Below, in pieces: positions 1-13,100 of a DNA stretch of 64,000 bases. The DNA is from Bugulina stolonifera (lineage: Eukaryota > Bryozoa > Gymnolaemata > Cheilostomatida > Bugulidae). The position numbers and the translations under genes are program-made. Numbering within the stretch: position 1 is the stretch's first letter; each line of letters starts with the position of its first letter. The notes under the pieces are model-generated. The model did not search any database, was not told the origin of the DNA, and saw only the letters and a program-made list of their open reading frames with translations. The stretch is from contig OW285196.1 of NCBI GenBank assembly GCA_935421135.1, positions 15,373,001 to 15,437,000 of the forward strand, in the 5' to 3' direction.

Positions 1-129
1 GTAACAACCTGTCTTCAAATCACATGGGGAAATTTTCTGGAATCCTAGCTGATAAGAGGTGACAACTATGCATCCCAAAACACATGACATAACACATGCA
101 CATAGCGGGTTAGTCATAATATTACATAC

Positions 130-1746
130 CTCTCGGAGTGGAGTTAGTAATTTTAGATACAGGTAAAGAGTGGTGCTTGGCTAAGGCTCCCTTTAGGTGG
201 AATGCAGTAAAGCATCCAGAGCAGTAGAGTTCAGCACATTCTTGGCAGGTCTGAAATCATCCAGTATGTTACTTTATACACGCATCAACATACAAGTGCA
301 AATGGTTGGCTAATAATTGAACACAAATATATAGATCAACCAATGAAAGGGTATAAGTATAAACATCAGCCAATGGGAGAACGTACTACTGTATACAATG
401 TATAGATCAACCAATAAAAGGGTATAAGCGCTGAACAGACCACTAAGAATCTTACCACTGCAGCGGACTTGATTTCACACTGGCCACAGAGCGGTCCATT
501 TTGTCTAACTCCAGGTTTAGTCGTGTCTCTCTGGGCAAGGAATGCTAATGTACCAGGCTGTGGCTTCTCTTTAACTTTAGGTGATGACACAACAGGCTCA
601 TCTTTCAGTACCTTGACCTTCCGGCTTTTACCTGAACTCTATCAAATAACATGTAGACATGCGAGAAGAACTGTATTAAGGGTAAATCAGTTATTGCAAG
701 TTTTAATAATTTGGCAGAGGGTAGCTACAGATGAAAACATTACTTGATGGAATACAAATGTATGCATATTATTGATACATACATTTTAAACTGACAATCT
801 ATTTTTATACATAGCCTATCGATGGTTTAGGCCTAAGCCCTTTTATATCTATACATAGCCTACCGATGGTTTAGCCTTGTTATTCTTGATGAGTACATCT
901 TTAGCGTGGGAGTTAAGATTGCCCTGCTTACCAGACTTCCAGTGCCCGCCCCCTCTCTGTCTGTAATAATACCACATCGCGTTAAGCACTACAACTATCT
1001 AACGATATCACCATCACTACTATTATAGTTCTGCTTATGATCTAGTATGCAGATAGTGATGCTAAAGCTGACTCACTCCCTTTGTTCTTTCTCTCTATTC
1101 ATGGCAAGTTTTAATTCTCTCAGACGATCTTCCATCTTCCTACTTTCATCTTCTAGCTGCTTCGTCCTGCCTTCCATTTCATCAGACTTCATATTCCTAT
1201 AGCAGACACAATTCACACTAGATTAAAGGATGAAAACCTCTGGTCATAGGCTAAACGAAATGTGGTTTTAAAGTGGTTATTGGCATTTGGCAAGGAAACG
1301 GGTTTGGATAATTCCCCAAAATAAAATTTGTTCAAGAACACTGCGACGTACTGTATTTCAACAGCTGGATACATTAACAAGACATAATAATTTACCATAA
1401 AACTATGAACATGAGAGGTATTGCATAGTGATAGCCTAGGTTTCGTAAACCTCCAGATACCTTACAGTGAGTATCAAAAACCAAGGTTTGTGATAAAGAG
1501 CAAAACACAAAATAGAAATAATGTGAATCCTATTAGTATTAATCAGCAATCTAGTGGAGTACTAAATCAGTTCTATTTGCATTTAAGCTCCAAGTCAAAC
1601 ATTATTTTACTAAATTATTATTTATAATTATAATTAAATAAAGCAATTATTTTTATCATCATGATAATCATTAAATTAATGATTGACACTTACACTAAAC
1701 GAAGCTTCATAGACACGGGTTCTTTTTTTGTCGAGGAATAAGACAT
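130..1746 (-). CDS. ZBBX: ZBBX-like zinc-finger B-box protein (N-terminal part; continues beyond left edge)
   Basis: Seen: five exons on the minus strand, 1746-1694, 1196-1077, 960-864, 638-456 and 250-130, with GT-AG borders and phases that join without a break (191 codons plus 1 nt). The start ATG is at 1746-1744. The product begins with a short basic leader, then a charged helix (about residues 18-58, rich in E/K/R, heptad-like), an H-W-K-S-G-K motif, a K-V-K-V-L-K motif near residue 95, and a B-box zinc finger (C-G-Q-C, then C-Q-E-C, Y-C-S-G-C and H-H ligands) spanning exons 4 and 5. Known: vertebrate ZBBX has the same order, helix, W-K-S-G-K-like motif, then one B-box, and is linked to motile cilia. 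Inferred: an orthologue. The C-terminal half lies outside the window. An unrelated B-box protein is less likely because the pre-B-box motifs also match. Confidence 0.72.
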
Positions 1747-1890
1747 TGCTTCAATTTTGTGTTATTTTGTACCGTTAAAGCTAGATCATCCACATACCAG
1801 TGTAGAAGTAAGTTAATGGGGAATTCTAACTCATCTGTCGTAATAATGCGTGTATACAAAACCAGCATTCAGTTGCTGTGGCATCAAAAG
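1747..1890. promoter_or_regulatory. Putative bidirectional promoter between ZBBX-like and ZDHHC24-like genes
   Basis: The ZBBX-like ATG (minus, 1746) and a plausible upstream first exon of the ZDHHC24-like gene (plus, ATG at 1891) lie about 144 bp apart, head to head. A YY1-type motif, AAGATGGCGGC, sits at 1888-1898 and overlaps the plus-strand ATG, an arrangement known for YY1 at start sites. No TATA box is evident. The call depends on the 1891 exon being real. Confidence 0.4.
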
Positions 1891-1916
1891 ATGGCGGCGA
1901 AGCTTTTGGGGAGAAG

Positions 1917-3340
1917 GTACGAAACACAAGCTCACACTTGTAAACTACTATAAGATTGGTCGAACTATTTACAGAGGTTGCTGATTTGACAATTGAATAA
2001 AGTGACATCTTCATTCGTAGCACTGAGCTATTATAGTATTGTTCAATGACAAGAAGAATAAAGACATCATACAACTAGTTGTTCGCTACTTCTATTGGTT
2101 GAAAATTCTGCCATAATTTAAACACTTCATCCGGTTTGAAAGTCGTGGTGGTTGAACCAAAGGGGTATATTGGGTTGAACAAGGTAGAAAAAATACTGGG
2201 TTTGGTGAGCACAAGGCGTTGTCAAAGCCCTGCTTCAGCTACATTACATGTACACACTTACGTGGTGTAAAAATGAAGAAGGATCGATTTATTATTATAA
2301 AAATATTGCCAAAAATGAAAAAAAAGTATAGTGTCAGTAGTAGAGTATGTATTTCTAATCAAGGAGTTCCCACGTTTTTACATCTTCCGGGGGTCTCAGT
2401 GGTGAGTGGGAAAATTCAATTCAATTCAAAATGCATGACTTTTACAACCTGGTTGAACATTTTCAATTTTGGAACTCATCCCGTTGAATAGTCATCGTTC
2501 ACGATTTTCATTTGATTTATTTATATTTTATTATTATTATAATTATTGATTCACTCAGAAATAAATAATCATTGACTTGAGCTGACGGATTTAATGAGTA
2601 AGTCATTCAGAAAACTAAGTAAAGCATTTACATCGTTCAAAATTAAAATAAGATTTCCTTGTCTAAAAATGTCATTATAAAACTGGCTAAATCCTCTAAC
2701 ATTTATTTTGATTTTCTTTGCACTAGTGAACACCTGATAGTGATAGATAAACTCAAATGTTAGATTGCATCAATCATTTTCAACACATCCTCATATTTTG
2801 TTAGAAAGATTATTACTGTGACAGGATCAAAGACTAGAATGTGAAAGCATTTAAATGTAAAATCTAGTATAGGTGTAAATTATAAATAATAATGACTTCA
2901 AATTAATCTTCAAATAGTGAAGCAGCATTGTGGTTCAATAACGGTCAGTCATTAAGGCTTCCTTCACAGTGAGTGTAGTTATTAGATCAGTTTGGTGGAA
3001 ATCTAAAGGCCCGGATGTATTTATTAATTTTGTAAAACATGAATGAGGCTGGGGAAACAATTCCTGAAACACATTATAGGACATGCTTGTGTGGGTGAGA
3101 AGTTTGACGAAAAAGAGTAGTTGATTTGCATTATTGTCAAATTTTACTAACAGCCCTGTTATCAACGTCAGAGGAAATAAGGGACTGCACTTATAAGCTT
3201 TTACTAGACAATTCAAAGAAAAAATTTACATACGCTGAACATCAAGGAATATAACACTGCAGTAGCATCAAAATATGAAACAGACAAAACTTTGTTGTCT
3301 CCTTTAGGTGTTCCTTTAGTGTCACATCTTACAGTTGTAG
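1917..3340. other. Intron 1 of the ZDHHC24-like gene, or intergenic if that gene starts at 3345
   Basis: AT-rich sequence with short homopolymer runs and no convincing exon on either strand. Short open frames here lack splice signals, domain motifs and coding bias. Confidence 0.5.
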
Positions 3341-3344
3341 AATA

Positions 3345-6202
3345 ATGTCTAGGGAGGATCACATGTATCTGCACAATGCGAAAGACAGAGTAGCGTTCAC
3401 GGTGTTTATTCTAGGTGCACCTATAGACCTCATGTATGAATTCTACTTTGTATCAGATCACTACCGAAGAGGTCAGGGTGATGCTTCGATCCACTACTAC
3501 TATTATGGTTAGTGCCCATTATTTTATTTACATATTATTAGCTAAAAATGATGTGGAATTTTCATTTCATTTTTTGCATATATTGAATTCACAAATTGTC
3601 TTGTTGATCATAGCCATGAGTCATTGTACTGACCATTATAGTAATCAGTCTATGTGTACATGTATCGACCAGCTCATTTTAGAATGGATGAGGGGATAAC
3701 TTCTTAACTATCTTCTGGCATGATGCAAAGTAGGTTTAGTGTATATAGGCCAAGTTAGTAACCATGTAACTGTATGTCTATGTCTATGCCTATGGGTGTC
3801 TGTTATAAGGCAAACTGACATGGTATTACAGGCTTTCTGGTGTTCTGTGCTGTGCAGGTGTACTGGAATCTGTTCTATGTAACTACATGTGACAACAGGG
3901 TTACCACGGCAACTATAGATACAACTATTCACTGTAGCACTCTGGTAAGGATCTATCTGATATATATTCATAACATCCTCATATATATTCTCTACTCTTA
4001 GCAGCTTGACTAGTTCTAAGCATTGTCAACAGAACAAAATATTAATAACTTTCCTTGATGAGTGACGAACTGAAATATGGCTATTCTCAGGCCTTTTGCT
4101 GACTTTTTCTACTTGTATTGTATTGCTTTCAAAACATAGCTATAAGTTGCTGTATCCAAACACCCTATTTATACCGAGTTGAGAAAGTATAAACTGCAGG
4201 AAGATGCCGTGACCCGACATGCATACTACTCTCATGACGAGTCATAATACTACTGATCATGTTATAGGATAAGTGTGACAAGTGTAATGTACCCAGAATC
4301 CCTCAGTCTCATCACTGTAAGATATGTGATGTGTGTGTGTTACGGAGAGACCACCATTGCTGGTAAGTAGTTCTACTATGTACCTCGCTCTTCATCTTAC
4401 TGTACAGCACTCTGCCTCTTCGTACTCTTCCTTATGATACTCTGCTCTGTAATAATAACTTGGGTGAACAATTTCTAACATCAGCATCAGATCACGGCTT
4501 GACATCACATCTACGGGCTTGTGGGTGTGTCCCCTTACTAGCTGACTCTACATTACAGGTTTGCTGGCAATTGTGTGGGTCTTAGGAATCAGGGTAACTT
4601 TATAATTCTGACTCTCTACCTATGGCTGGCTGCTGTCGTACAGAACATATATAACTTACCTTTTGTCTGTGATGTAAGTATAACTGTAGTATTTATTATG
4701 TATCAACATGCATATACAAGCTAACACTCATGTAACTATATGCATTTACTACATGAAAGGTATCATAACTCCTCACTACATGTAAGGTATCATAACTCCT
4801 CACTACATGTAATGTATCATAACTCCTAACTATATGTAATGTATCATAACTCCTAACTACGTGTAAGGTATCATAACTCCTCACTACATGTAATGTATCA
4901 TAACTCCTAACTATATGTAAGGTATCATAACTCCTCACTATATGTAAGGTATCATAACTCCTCACTATATGTAAGGTATCATAACTCCCCACTACATGTA
5001 AGGTATCATAACTCCTCACTATATGTAAGGTATCATAACTCCTCACTATATGTAAGGTATCATAACTCCCCACTACATGTAAGGTATCATAACTCCTCAC
5101 TATATGTAAGGTATCATAACTCCTCACTACATGTAAGGTATCATAACTCCCCACTACATGTAAGGTATCATAACTCCTCACTATATGTAAGGTATCATAA
5201 CTCCTCACTACATGTAAGGTATCATAACTCTTCACTACGTGTAAGGTATCATAACTCCTAGCAACATGTTGTAAGGTATCATAACTCCTCACTATATGTA
5301 AGGTATCATAACTCCTCACTATATGTAAGGTATCATAACTCCTCACTATATGTAAGGTATCATAACTCCCCACTACATGTAAGGTATCATAACTCCTCAC
5401 TATATGTAAGGTATCATAACTCCTCACTACATGTAAGGTATCATAACTCCTCACTACATGTAAGGTATCATAACTCCTCACTACGTGAAAGGTATCATAA
5501 CTCTTCACTACGTGTAAGGTATCATAACTCCTAGCAACATGTTGTAAGGTATCATAACTCCTCACTATATGTAAGGTATCATAACTCCTCACTATATGTA
5601 AGGTATCATAACTCCTAACTATATGTAAGGTATTGTAACTATACGGTTGCAGGTGCTGGGTTGCTCAGTATCCTCACTCATAACTATCTGTGTACCTCAG
5701 TTTCCTGTTCTAATCAAGGAATTCTCATTATACTCTCTATTCATCAACTTCATGACCTTTCTAGGTGAGTGCAAGGTTAATGACTTCGGCTACATACGTA
5801 AATATCCGTATTATGTCTGTCTTATGAGTCTAATATTCATGTTTTACCTGCAGCCCATGGAGCCTGTGTTTGTGTATTGATGTTAATATAACCATAGTGA
5901 CCTGTCTTCAGACCTACATGGGATCCGTATAAGCCGAGGTGAAGGTCATAATGTACCGGTATATCTGTATTACAGGTCTCCTGCTGTTGGTACTGTTCAC
6001 GTACCTATTCTACACCCAGATATGCCAACTCATCACTGGCCTGACGAATTACGAGCGTACTAAACACATCACCAAGAGGGAGAGTAGCACCTCTATCTAC
6101 TCACACCTGGTCTCTGCTCTTGGTCACTTCTGGTTCCTTACCTGGCTGCTACCTCCACTAGCTTCTCCACGTTTCCATGGCGATACTAAGAAACAGTCCT
6201 AG
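3345..6202 (+). CDS. ZDHHC24: ZDHHC24-like DHHC palmitoyltransferase
   Basis: Seen: six exons, 3345-3507, 3832-3944, 4268-4362, 4559-4673, 5653-5764 and 5976-6202, all in phase, 274 residues, stop TAG at 6200-6202. Order: hydrophobic segment (about 16-33), second hydrophobic segment (about 55-75), a cysteine-rich DHHC zinc domain (C-D-K-C, H-H-C, C-x2-C, D-H-H-C; about 93-130), two more membrane segments and a C-terminus with L-A-S-P. Known: DHHC enzymes S-acylate cytosolic cysteines of membrane proteins; the cysteine of DHHC forms the acyl intermediate. Length (human ZDHHC24 is about 284 aa), the Trp rather than Pro-Trp after DHHC, and the C-terminal W-L-x-P-x-L-A-S-P pattern point to the ZDHHC24 branch. 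An alternative first exon, 1891-1916 (26 nt), joins in frame to an acceptor at 3339-3340 and would add 10 residues. Intron 4 is mostly a minisatellite. Confidence 0.8.
4748..5632. repeat. 27-bp minisatellite, about 33 copies, intron 4 of ZDHHC24-like gene
   Basis: Near-identical 27-bp units containing AAGGTATCATAACTCC, with two longer variants carrying AGCAACATGTTG (near 5259 and 5531). Because 27 is a multiple of three, a 298-residue minus-strand frame stays open across it, but that is repeat-encoded and not a gene. The array ends about 20 bp before the exon 5 acceptor. Confidence 0.95.
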
Positions 6203-7179
6203 TGTCAGGTAACTGGTGTTAGTTCTGTTGTCATCTGACTATCAGTGTATTCAGATAGTGTTGGGAACATAAACAGTGTTTACCTTTGTTTAGTGTACTA
6301 TCTATCTACACATGACAGGACTCACATGATAACAGTAGTATATCAATATATCATTATCGTTATCAATCTAACAATCTTGTCAATACTCAATTGTATTATT
6401 TTATATCTTATTTTTACTTTCCAATTTTGTGGAAAAGACCACATTACGGCATCTGTTACTGCACCGAGGTATAATAACAAACTTAGAGTGTTTGAGTACA
6501 ATCATTAGATGTAGTATTTTCAGTGGTTTCCACGCAGCAATTGCCTAGTGCAAGCAAAATAGTGAAATGTGTAGAAAAACACCAACTTTGAACTTGATTT
6601 CGTGTTTTGCTTTTATAAACAGTTTACAGTGCTGCTCTTTGAAATTGTCTTATATATATATGTTAGAATGTTATAATATCAACTTCTAACCCAAAGCGTG
6701 TGAGCTTGGCACACTAATTTTATTTATAGACTAAGTCACTGGAACTAACACAAAATGTAATGAGAATTAACCAAGAAAATATAACAATAAGTGCAATCTA
6801 CCAAGGCTATTAGTAACACTGCATCCAATAAAACAGATTGTAAAACTTTTTTTAAAAGATTTCAAAAAATTTTAAAACCAAGGCTATTTAGTAACACTGC
6901 ATCCAATCAAACAGATTACGATTATGATTGAGTGGGTATTATAATAATGGTATAGTAATTCCTAACCTACTACCATAAAAGTTATGTCTGTTGTTTACTA
7001 ACAGAATAATAACAATGTATGATCAATGGAGTAACACGATGCAACATCAGCATGTAAATCACCACAGAATTTGTTTCCTTCCATAACTTGGCAAACTTGT
7101 TATCAACCTGCTCAAGTTCTACTAAACTATCCTAAATAGTCTGAGTTCTACTAAACTATCCTAAATAGTCTGAGTTCTA
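6203..7179. other. Convergent 3' intergenic region
   Basis: Lies between the stop of the ZDHHC24-like gene (plus) and that of the TRIM-type gene (minus). Contains AATAAA on the plus strand at 6827-6832 and on the minus strand at 6719-6724, candidate poly(A) signals whose use would make the two 3' UTRs overlap. A roughly 40-bp block (CCAAGGCTATTAGTAACACT) is duplicated near 6801 and 6881. No coding exon seen. Confidence 0.5.
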
Positions 7180-7190
7180 CTAAACTATTC
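7134..7190. repeat. 29-bp direct repeat (two full copies) overlapping the TRIM-type stop codon
   Basis: A 29-bp unit containing GAGTTCTACTAAACTAT. The copy nearest the gene carries the stop codon (CTA at 7180-7182 on the plus strand) and the last sense codons, so the array has grown from the coding end into the 3' UTR. Confidence 0.8.
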
Positions 7191-10100
7191 TAAATTGCAG
7201 TAGTCTGCCGTCTGCAGAGCTCACCACCAGCAGATTTCTGTGTACTGCAATACCAGTCACTTCGGCACATTCTAGAAGTTTCTCATGCTCTAGGGTAGCC
7301 ACACATTTTCCTGTAAACACAGTAATAAATGTGGATTTCTCTATTCAATAGTGTATATGGAGTTGGATCTGTTTCAACTTCTACCCATAATAAGCACTAC
7401 ATACAGATATGGTTAGTTTTACTGTTATAACACTTAAGGTATCCCCCAGAGTAGCATGTATATAGATATTAGTGTTATAACACTTAAGGTATCCCCCAGA
7501 GTAGCATGTATATAGATATTAGTGTTATAACACTTAAGGTATCCCCCAGAGTAGTATGTATATAGATATTAATGTTATAACACTTAAGGTATCCCCCAGA
7601 GTAGCATGTATATAGATATTAGTGTTATAACACTTAAGGTATCCCCCAGAGTAGCATGTATATAGATATTACTGTTATAACACTTAAGGTTTCCCCCAGA
7701 GTAGCATGTATATAGATATTAGTGTAAGCCGATAATACTTTTATGAATGAAGTCATTTGAAAACAATATAGGAATATGAGTGAGAAGGCTAAACTGAAAT
7801 ATAATGTACATACATTCAGGCTTATAAGTACCTATTGTATTACTTTGTATATCACGTTTCTAAATTGAAGGGAGGAAACTACTGCAGTTCCAACGAAGGA
7901 AGTCAATAGTACTACAAGCTGTTTGCTATAACTGTGCATTGTGTTAGTTTACTATGAATCACCTTTTGAGTTTCCGACTGCTATCATCCTGTGTATGTAG
8001 TTGTAGGTATATAGGTAACCACTGCTGTCCTTGGTTTTTGAGAATCTGTGTCTGCCAGTACTGCTTGTACTGTGCGGTAGGTCTGAACCAGTTTGTTTGG
8101 GGCTTTCTTTTCCAAATATTATCTTGGGGCTATTGCTTTGACTTCTCCTGGACCCCATTGTCATATCAGATTCACTGTTTTCTGTCGACTCTTTTAAATT
8201 TAGTTGGTCTAGGCCCGTGACGGGCTTCATGTCTATTGGCCCTTTTGCAGTCAGTTTTCCTGCATCAGTCGACTTTGCTAGTTCTGATGACCTCAACTTA
8301 AATATGAGTTTCACATTTCCAATGTCAATTGGGTATGTATGTTTTGAAGTAAAAGCACTGGTAACTTCTATAATAGCAGGTAATCCGGTAGTGCAATAAA
8401 TAGTAAACCTGTTTTCTTTCATATGTATTAAACTGTCTGGAAGAACCTCAGGTGATAATGGAACTGTCCCCATAGCTCTGTTCTGCACATCGTACAAGAA
8501 TATTGAATGGTGTCCTGACAGCAAGATACCGACATGGTTATCAGATGAAGCTATTGAACCAATGGTGGGTGGTGAAGGCAATTCATGCTCAAACATAACT
8601 TTCTCTGCTTGCTGAGATGTTGCAGAATGCAGGTAAACGTGAGCCCCTAGTCCAACCTGTTGCAGACTGATAAAACTGCTGAGATAAGGAGCCACATCCA
8701 GAACCTTGCTGTCCACTGTTGTTTCTCGTAGCATCCTCAAGTCAGAATCTCGTGTCTGTATTGCGTTTCCCTTTGTGAGGATTAACAGTGTGCCATTCTT
8801 TATCCATGTCATGGATGTCACATCAGTGTCGCTCTCCAATTCTGTGAGGAACTCAAGCCTCTCTGGCCTATACGGCTTTATGTTGAATACAGGCATACCT
8901 ACATGTATAAGAATATACAATAGTTGCATAGTGTTATTAGTTGCATCGTATTATTAGCTTATACCTGCTCCATTAACTTTTTAGCACAAATACATATGAT
9001 TTGTACTTTCCAGAGATGTTTCACAAACCTACTTGGCTAATTGCCAATAAGAGTGTATAGATACTGTATGTTGTGTTATTGTGAATGCTAAAGCCTGTGA
9101 ATACAAAAGATCACTAGGATAGTCAGCACATTTTTCTCTATTCTTTCTATCTACAAGAAAGTTTTGTAGCATGCTTACCAAAGTTGAACAGGCTGATACT
9201 GCTCTTAGCTGGAAGGTCAGGTATCACCACCTTCACCAAAATGTCCTCCACATCCTTTCTCAGCTGAAAAAATGTCTTTATCACATCTCTTGCACTTCCT
9301 CGTTCTAACTTCTCAGTCAGTGTATCTTCAAGAGTTCTCAAGTTGTGGATTTGGGCATCTACTAACTCGGAGTGACTGACGGCCTTACCGAAGCTTTTCT
9401 CTGTTTCCTTATTAATTCGTTGTTTGAACTCTCTGGCACTCGTTTGCAGATTGTCGAGCTATATGGATATTAAAGGAGGGGTTTCATTAAAATGGTCTGT
9501 TCTGACAATATCGACCATGTACTTGTTTAGTTGTTAGACGCCTAAAACATATCCCCAGGGTAAAAGTTAAAAAACTTATGATTTTCATAGTCTATTATAA
9601 TTTGGTAATTCCACATAAACAAGCATTGCCTACATAATTATTGTGCAATGTTATTCCTCTACAATCTGAAAGAATCACCAGGGGCAGATTTTCAACTTTC
9701 AGAAAGGGGGGTCTCCTGTGCAAAGCGCCCGAGACCAACAGCTGGGGGGTTTGGGGGCGCTGTAAGCCCCCCAACGGGGTCCGGGGCGGAGCCCCGGCCG
9801 CCGAGGCGTTTTAGGCTTCATAGAGACCATGAAAATTTGAAACCAAGGACTAAAACATGAAGAGGATCCTTTGTGCTGGGGGATTTCAAACCTTGAGAAA
9901 ACTCTCACTCTTGGACGCTGGAGGCAGAAAGTTATGCTATGAAAAACTAAAAACTGCATTTGATAGTAGTTAATAGATATGATATTAAATAATTTTTTAT
10001 ACAAAAATTCATACAATTAATAGTTATAACATCAACAAGAAAATGGCAACCTAAATGATTATAATTTTCATATATTGAATTAATGAAATGTAAATAATTA

Positions 10101-13100
10101 TTATTTATATTTCATTAATTTAATATTTTAAAATTATAATCATTTATAAATTATACTTTAAAAAGATAATCATTGTAAGCAACATGAGGATTATCATTCA
10201 TAAGATAATCATAATGTTCATGATGTTCTGTTGTTAACTAAAAACTAAATTGAAAATTCATATATTCATAACTCTGACTGATAGTTCCTCTTTTCCCCCA
10301 ATCTGAATCTTGAATCTGGGATCTAAGAAAATTCAAATAATCATAATATAATGAAATATTGAATATTCGTAACTCTGAGTGATAGTTCCTATTTTCCCCT
10401 AATCTAGGAAATTACCCAAGACAAAACAGGAAAAGAGAATTAACTTTGCTAAAATGCAAAGTGGTACAATAAACTCTTTCTAGAAAATGTAAAGGTGATA
10501 TTATTAGAATTATTTTGATTAATTTTTTAAGCAATCACCGATTCATTCAGTGATTTAGCCAAGGAAACTTTGACTGTACAGTAAACAAGAATGTCTACAA
10601 GAAGTTTATCGATAGCACAATCAATTGACTTTGCTGATCTACCTAAGAGTTACATGCAGGAATATGAAACTTGAGCTATATTTACTGCGATCCTAATAAG
10701 TTACTATGAAAATCATGGCGACCTCCATAGAAAAACTTTCAAAATGGGAAAATCCTTGAATATGGCCAAAAATCAATCAATTTCAATTTTTTTTCAGCAA
10801 ATAAAAGGGGGGTCGCGAGACCCTGGCGACCTACAGTAAATCCGCCCATGATCACAATATTCCCTTTTTGTCTGTAGGGCAGCAACTAATTCGCAAAATG
10901 ATGAACTTTCGTACATTCCAAAAAATTGAAAAGTTTGAAAGTAGACTTTCCAACTGACTTCCGCTAAAGAATAAAAAAATGATGAACTCTTGTCTGAACT
11001 ACTGTATATAAATCATTTTTACCTGTAACTGAATTAATTGATCCACTTGGCGTTTCAATTCTTCAGAATGTTGTTCAACTTCGTCTACCACTTGCCACAC
11101 TCTTTTTTCATCTCTGATTATTTCTGTCTGCTTTGCAACTAAAGTAGTTATACTGTGCTCTACTTTGTTTTTGAGGCGTCTGTTGAGCTCCGCTATTGGT
11201 AATAGCCTGTGTCGTTGAGCAGTCTGTTCTATAAGTACAGCATACATCATGATTGTAACTTGCTTAGGCCAATAATGGGTTTTACTTAGTTCAACAGAGA
11301 TGCTTGTATATATAGCTGTGGTCGGGGCTATAGTCATAGGTGAGGTACAAATAGGGTCATCTGTATACACTGCATGCAAATCAAATTTACGACTGTTCAA
11401 AAATGTCAGTTCGGAACAGGGCGTTCCGAACACTTCAAAACCCCAATCCCCAAATCCTATCCTATCCTAATCGACTCCAATCCCTAATCCCCAAACGACA
11501 AAAGAAAGTTTTTGGAACGTCCTGTTTCAAACTGACATTTTCGAAATGTCCCTTAACCTTGCGAATCACACCAGTTCAGTTTTGGTGACAGGATTGGGTT
11601 TGTATTGGATGCTGTTAGGCTCCATGGCTAACTGGGCAATTAACAACTTCCAGTTGTGGAGATTCATATGTTCCCACAGTCATGTATATGTGTTACACAC
11701 ATGCAGATGAAAGTACTCCCAGGCACATACACACGCACATACACATACGCAGGCACACCGGCATACACATGATGAAAAGTTACATGTACAATGATTAGAA
11801 CCAATATATGTTTTTGCAGTGATAAAACTTACTTGCTTTTTCTCCTAAGTCAAATTTAGGCTCTATCAGTATCGGTGAAAATGTGATTGACTCTTTTGCT
11901 CTACTGTATTCCTTGGTTGAGCTGTAGTCTTCTAGCCTCAACTCCTGGAGTATAACATACGCATGCGGGCATAATGTTGTATTATTAGCCTATAGATATG
12001 GTAAAATAGGCTAAATTTACCTATTAATTCAGCACGTGTCAACATATCCATTGACTAGAACTAACTGGAAGCAAGCTGTATGCTTTCATGGACTACATAT
12101 CCTTTCATGGACTTCGTGCTCAACCGGCATTGTTGAGCCATACAGGTTCAATTCGATGATTTTTTCCGAGAAATTATAATTGGCTAATTGATTATGACTG
12201 TAAGAGGTGTATGTTGAAATGTGTTGATCAGCTGTTGCTGGGCTACTCTTGTCATACAATTCCTTGGTAACAAGGTAACTTACCTCAACACTTTTATCTT
12301 CGAATTGTCTCATTCCTGTAATACAGTAGTGCCTTGTTTTTACTGTAGTGGATATTCCATTTTTGACCATATTATCTTGACCATCTACAGGACTGAATTT
12401 AGTCAACCTTGTGCCGGATTTTTCTTTTGAAAAGTTGTCTCCTGATTAAAACATTATACCAAAATAAATGCTAGGATTGTTAACTTGCCTATGTTCATCA
12501 ACAGTGGTTATTGACAAGTATGGCTGTAAATAACGTTTCTGAAACCTGCATAAGCATTTATAGTGTCTTCGCGACCGAACCGACCTGGGTCGAAAATAAA
12601 AATCTAAAGATGACCATCGGGCCTAGGCCTGAAAGGCTATTAACTTTGGATTGCGCTTGGTCGAAGAAAACCACCCCTAGCTCATCAGCACACCCAGGTT
12701 TCTCACACGACAATGAGGGTTTTGCAATGAGGGTTTTGCAATGGTGTGTTTGCAACTCTATGACACAAGTGAATTAGAGAATATTTTAGCAAGTTGGCCT
12801 GTGCCTGTAATTTAGGTCGCAAAGACACTATTAGGTGATAAATAAGAAAAAAACACCATATGTTTAAATATACTCTGAAGTCAATAAAACGCTAGAGCTC
12901 AATATCTTCAATTTAATGTCCAATAAATTTGCATTGGTGTGTATGAAGTATTGTAGCATTCTCATTGGAATTGTGCCAATTTAAAATTGGAAACAGCACA
13001 AGTATTGCTTAGGAGGCTATTCTGTAACTAATAGCTCAGCATTAATTTAATGCAAGACATTTTTCCATTATGATCTTTTTTTCATTTATACCAGTTTTAG

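Noticed and set aside
864..960. A shorter ZBBX-like exon ending at the GTAAGC near 926-931
   Set aside because: Reading through gives the expected W-K-S-G-K motif and restores phase at a GTAGGC donor (858-863).
4696..5592. 298-residue minus-strand frame of a nine-residue repeat
   Set aside because: Produced by a 27-bp intronic minisatellite; no splice context or non-repeat coding sequence.
9648..10016. Frames on both strands near a GC-rich patch
   Set aside because: Chance openness of a transposon terminus.
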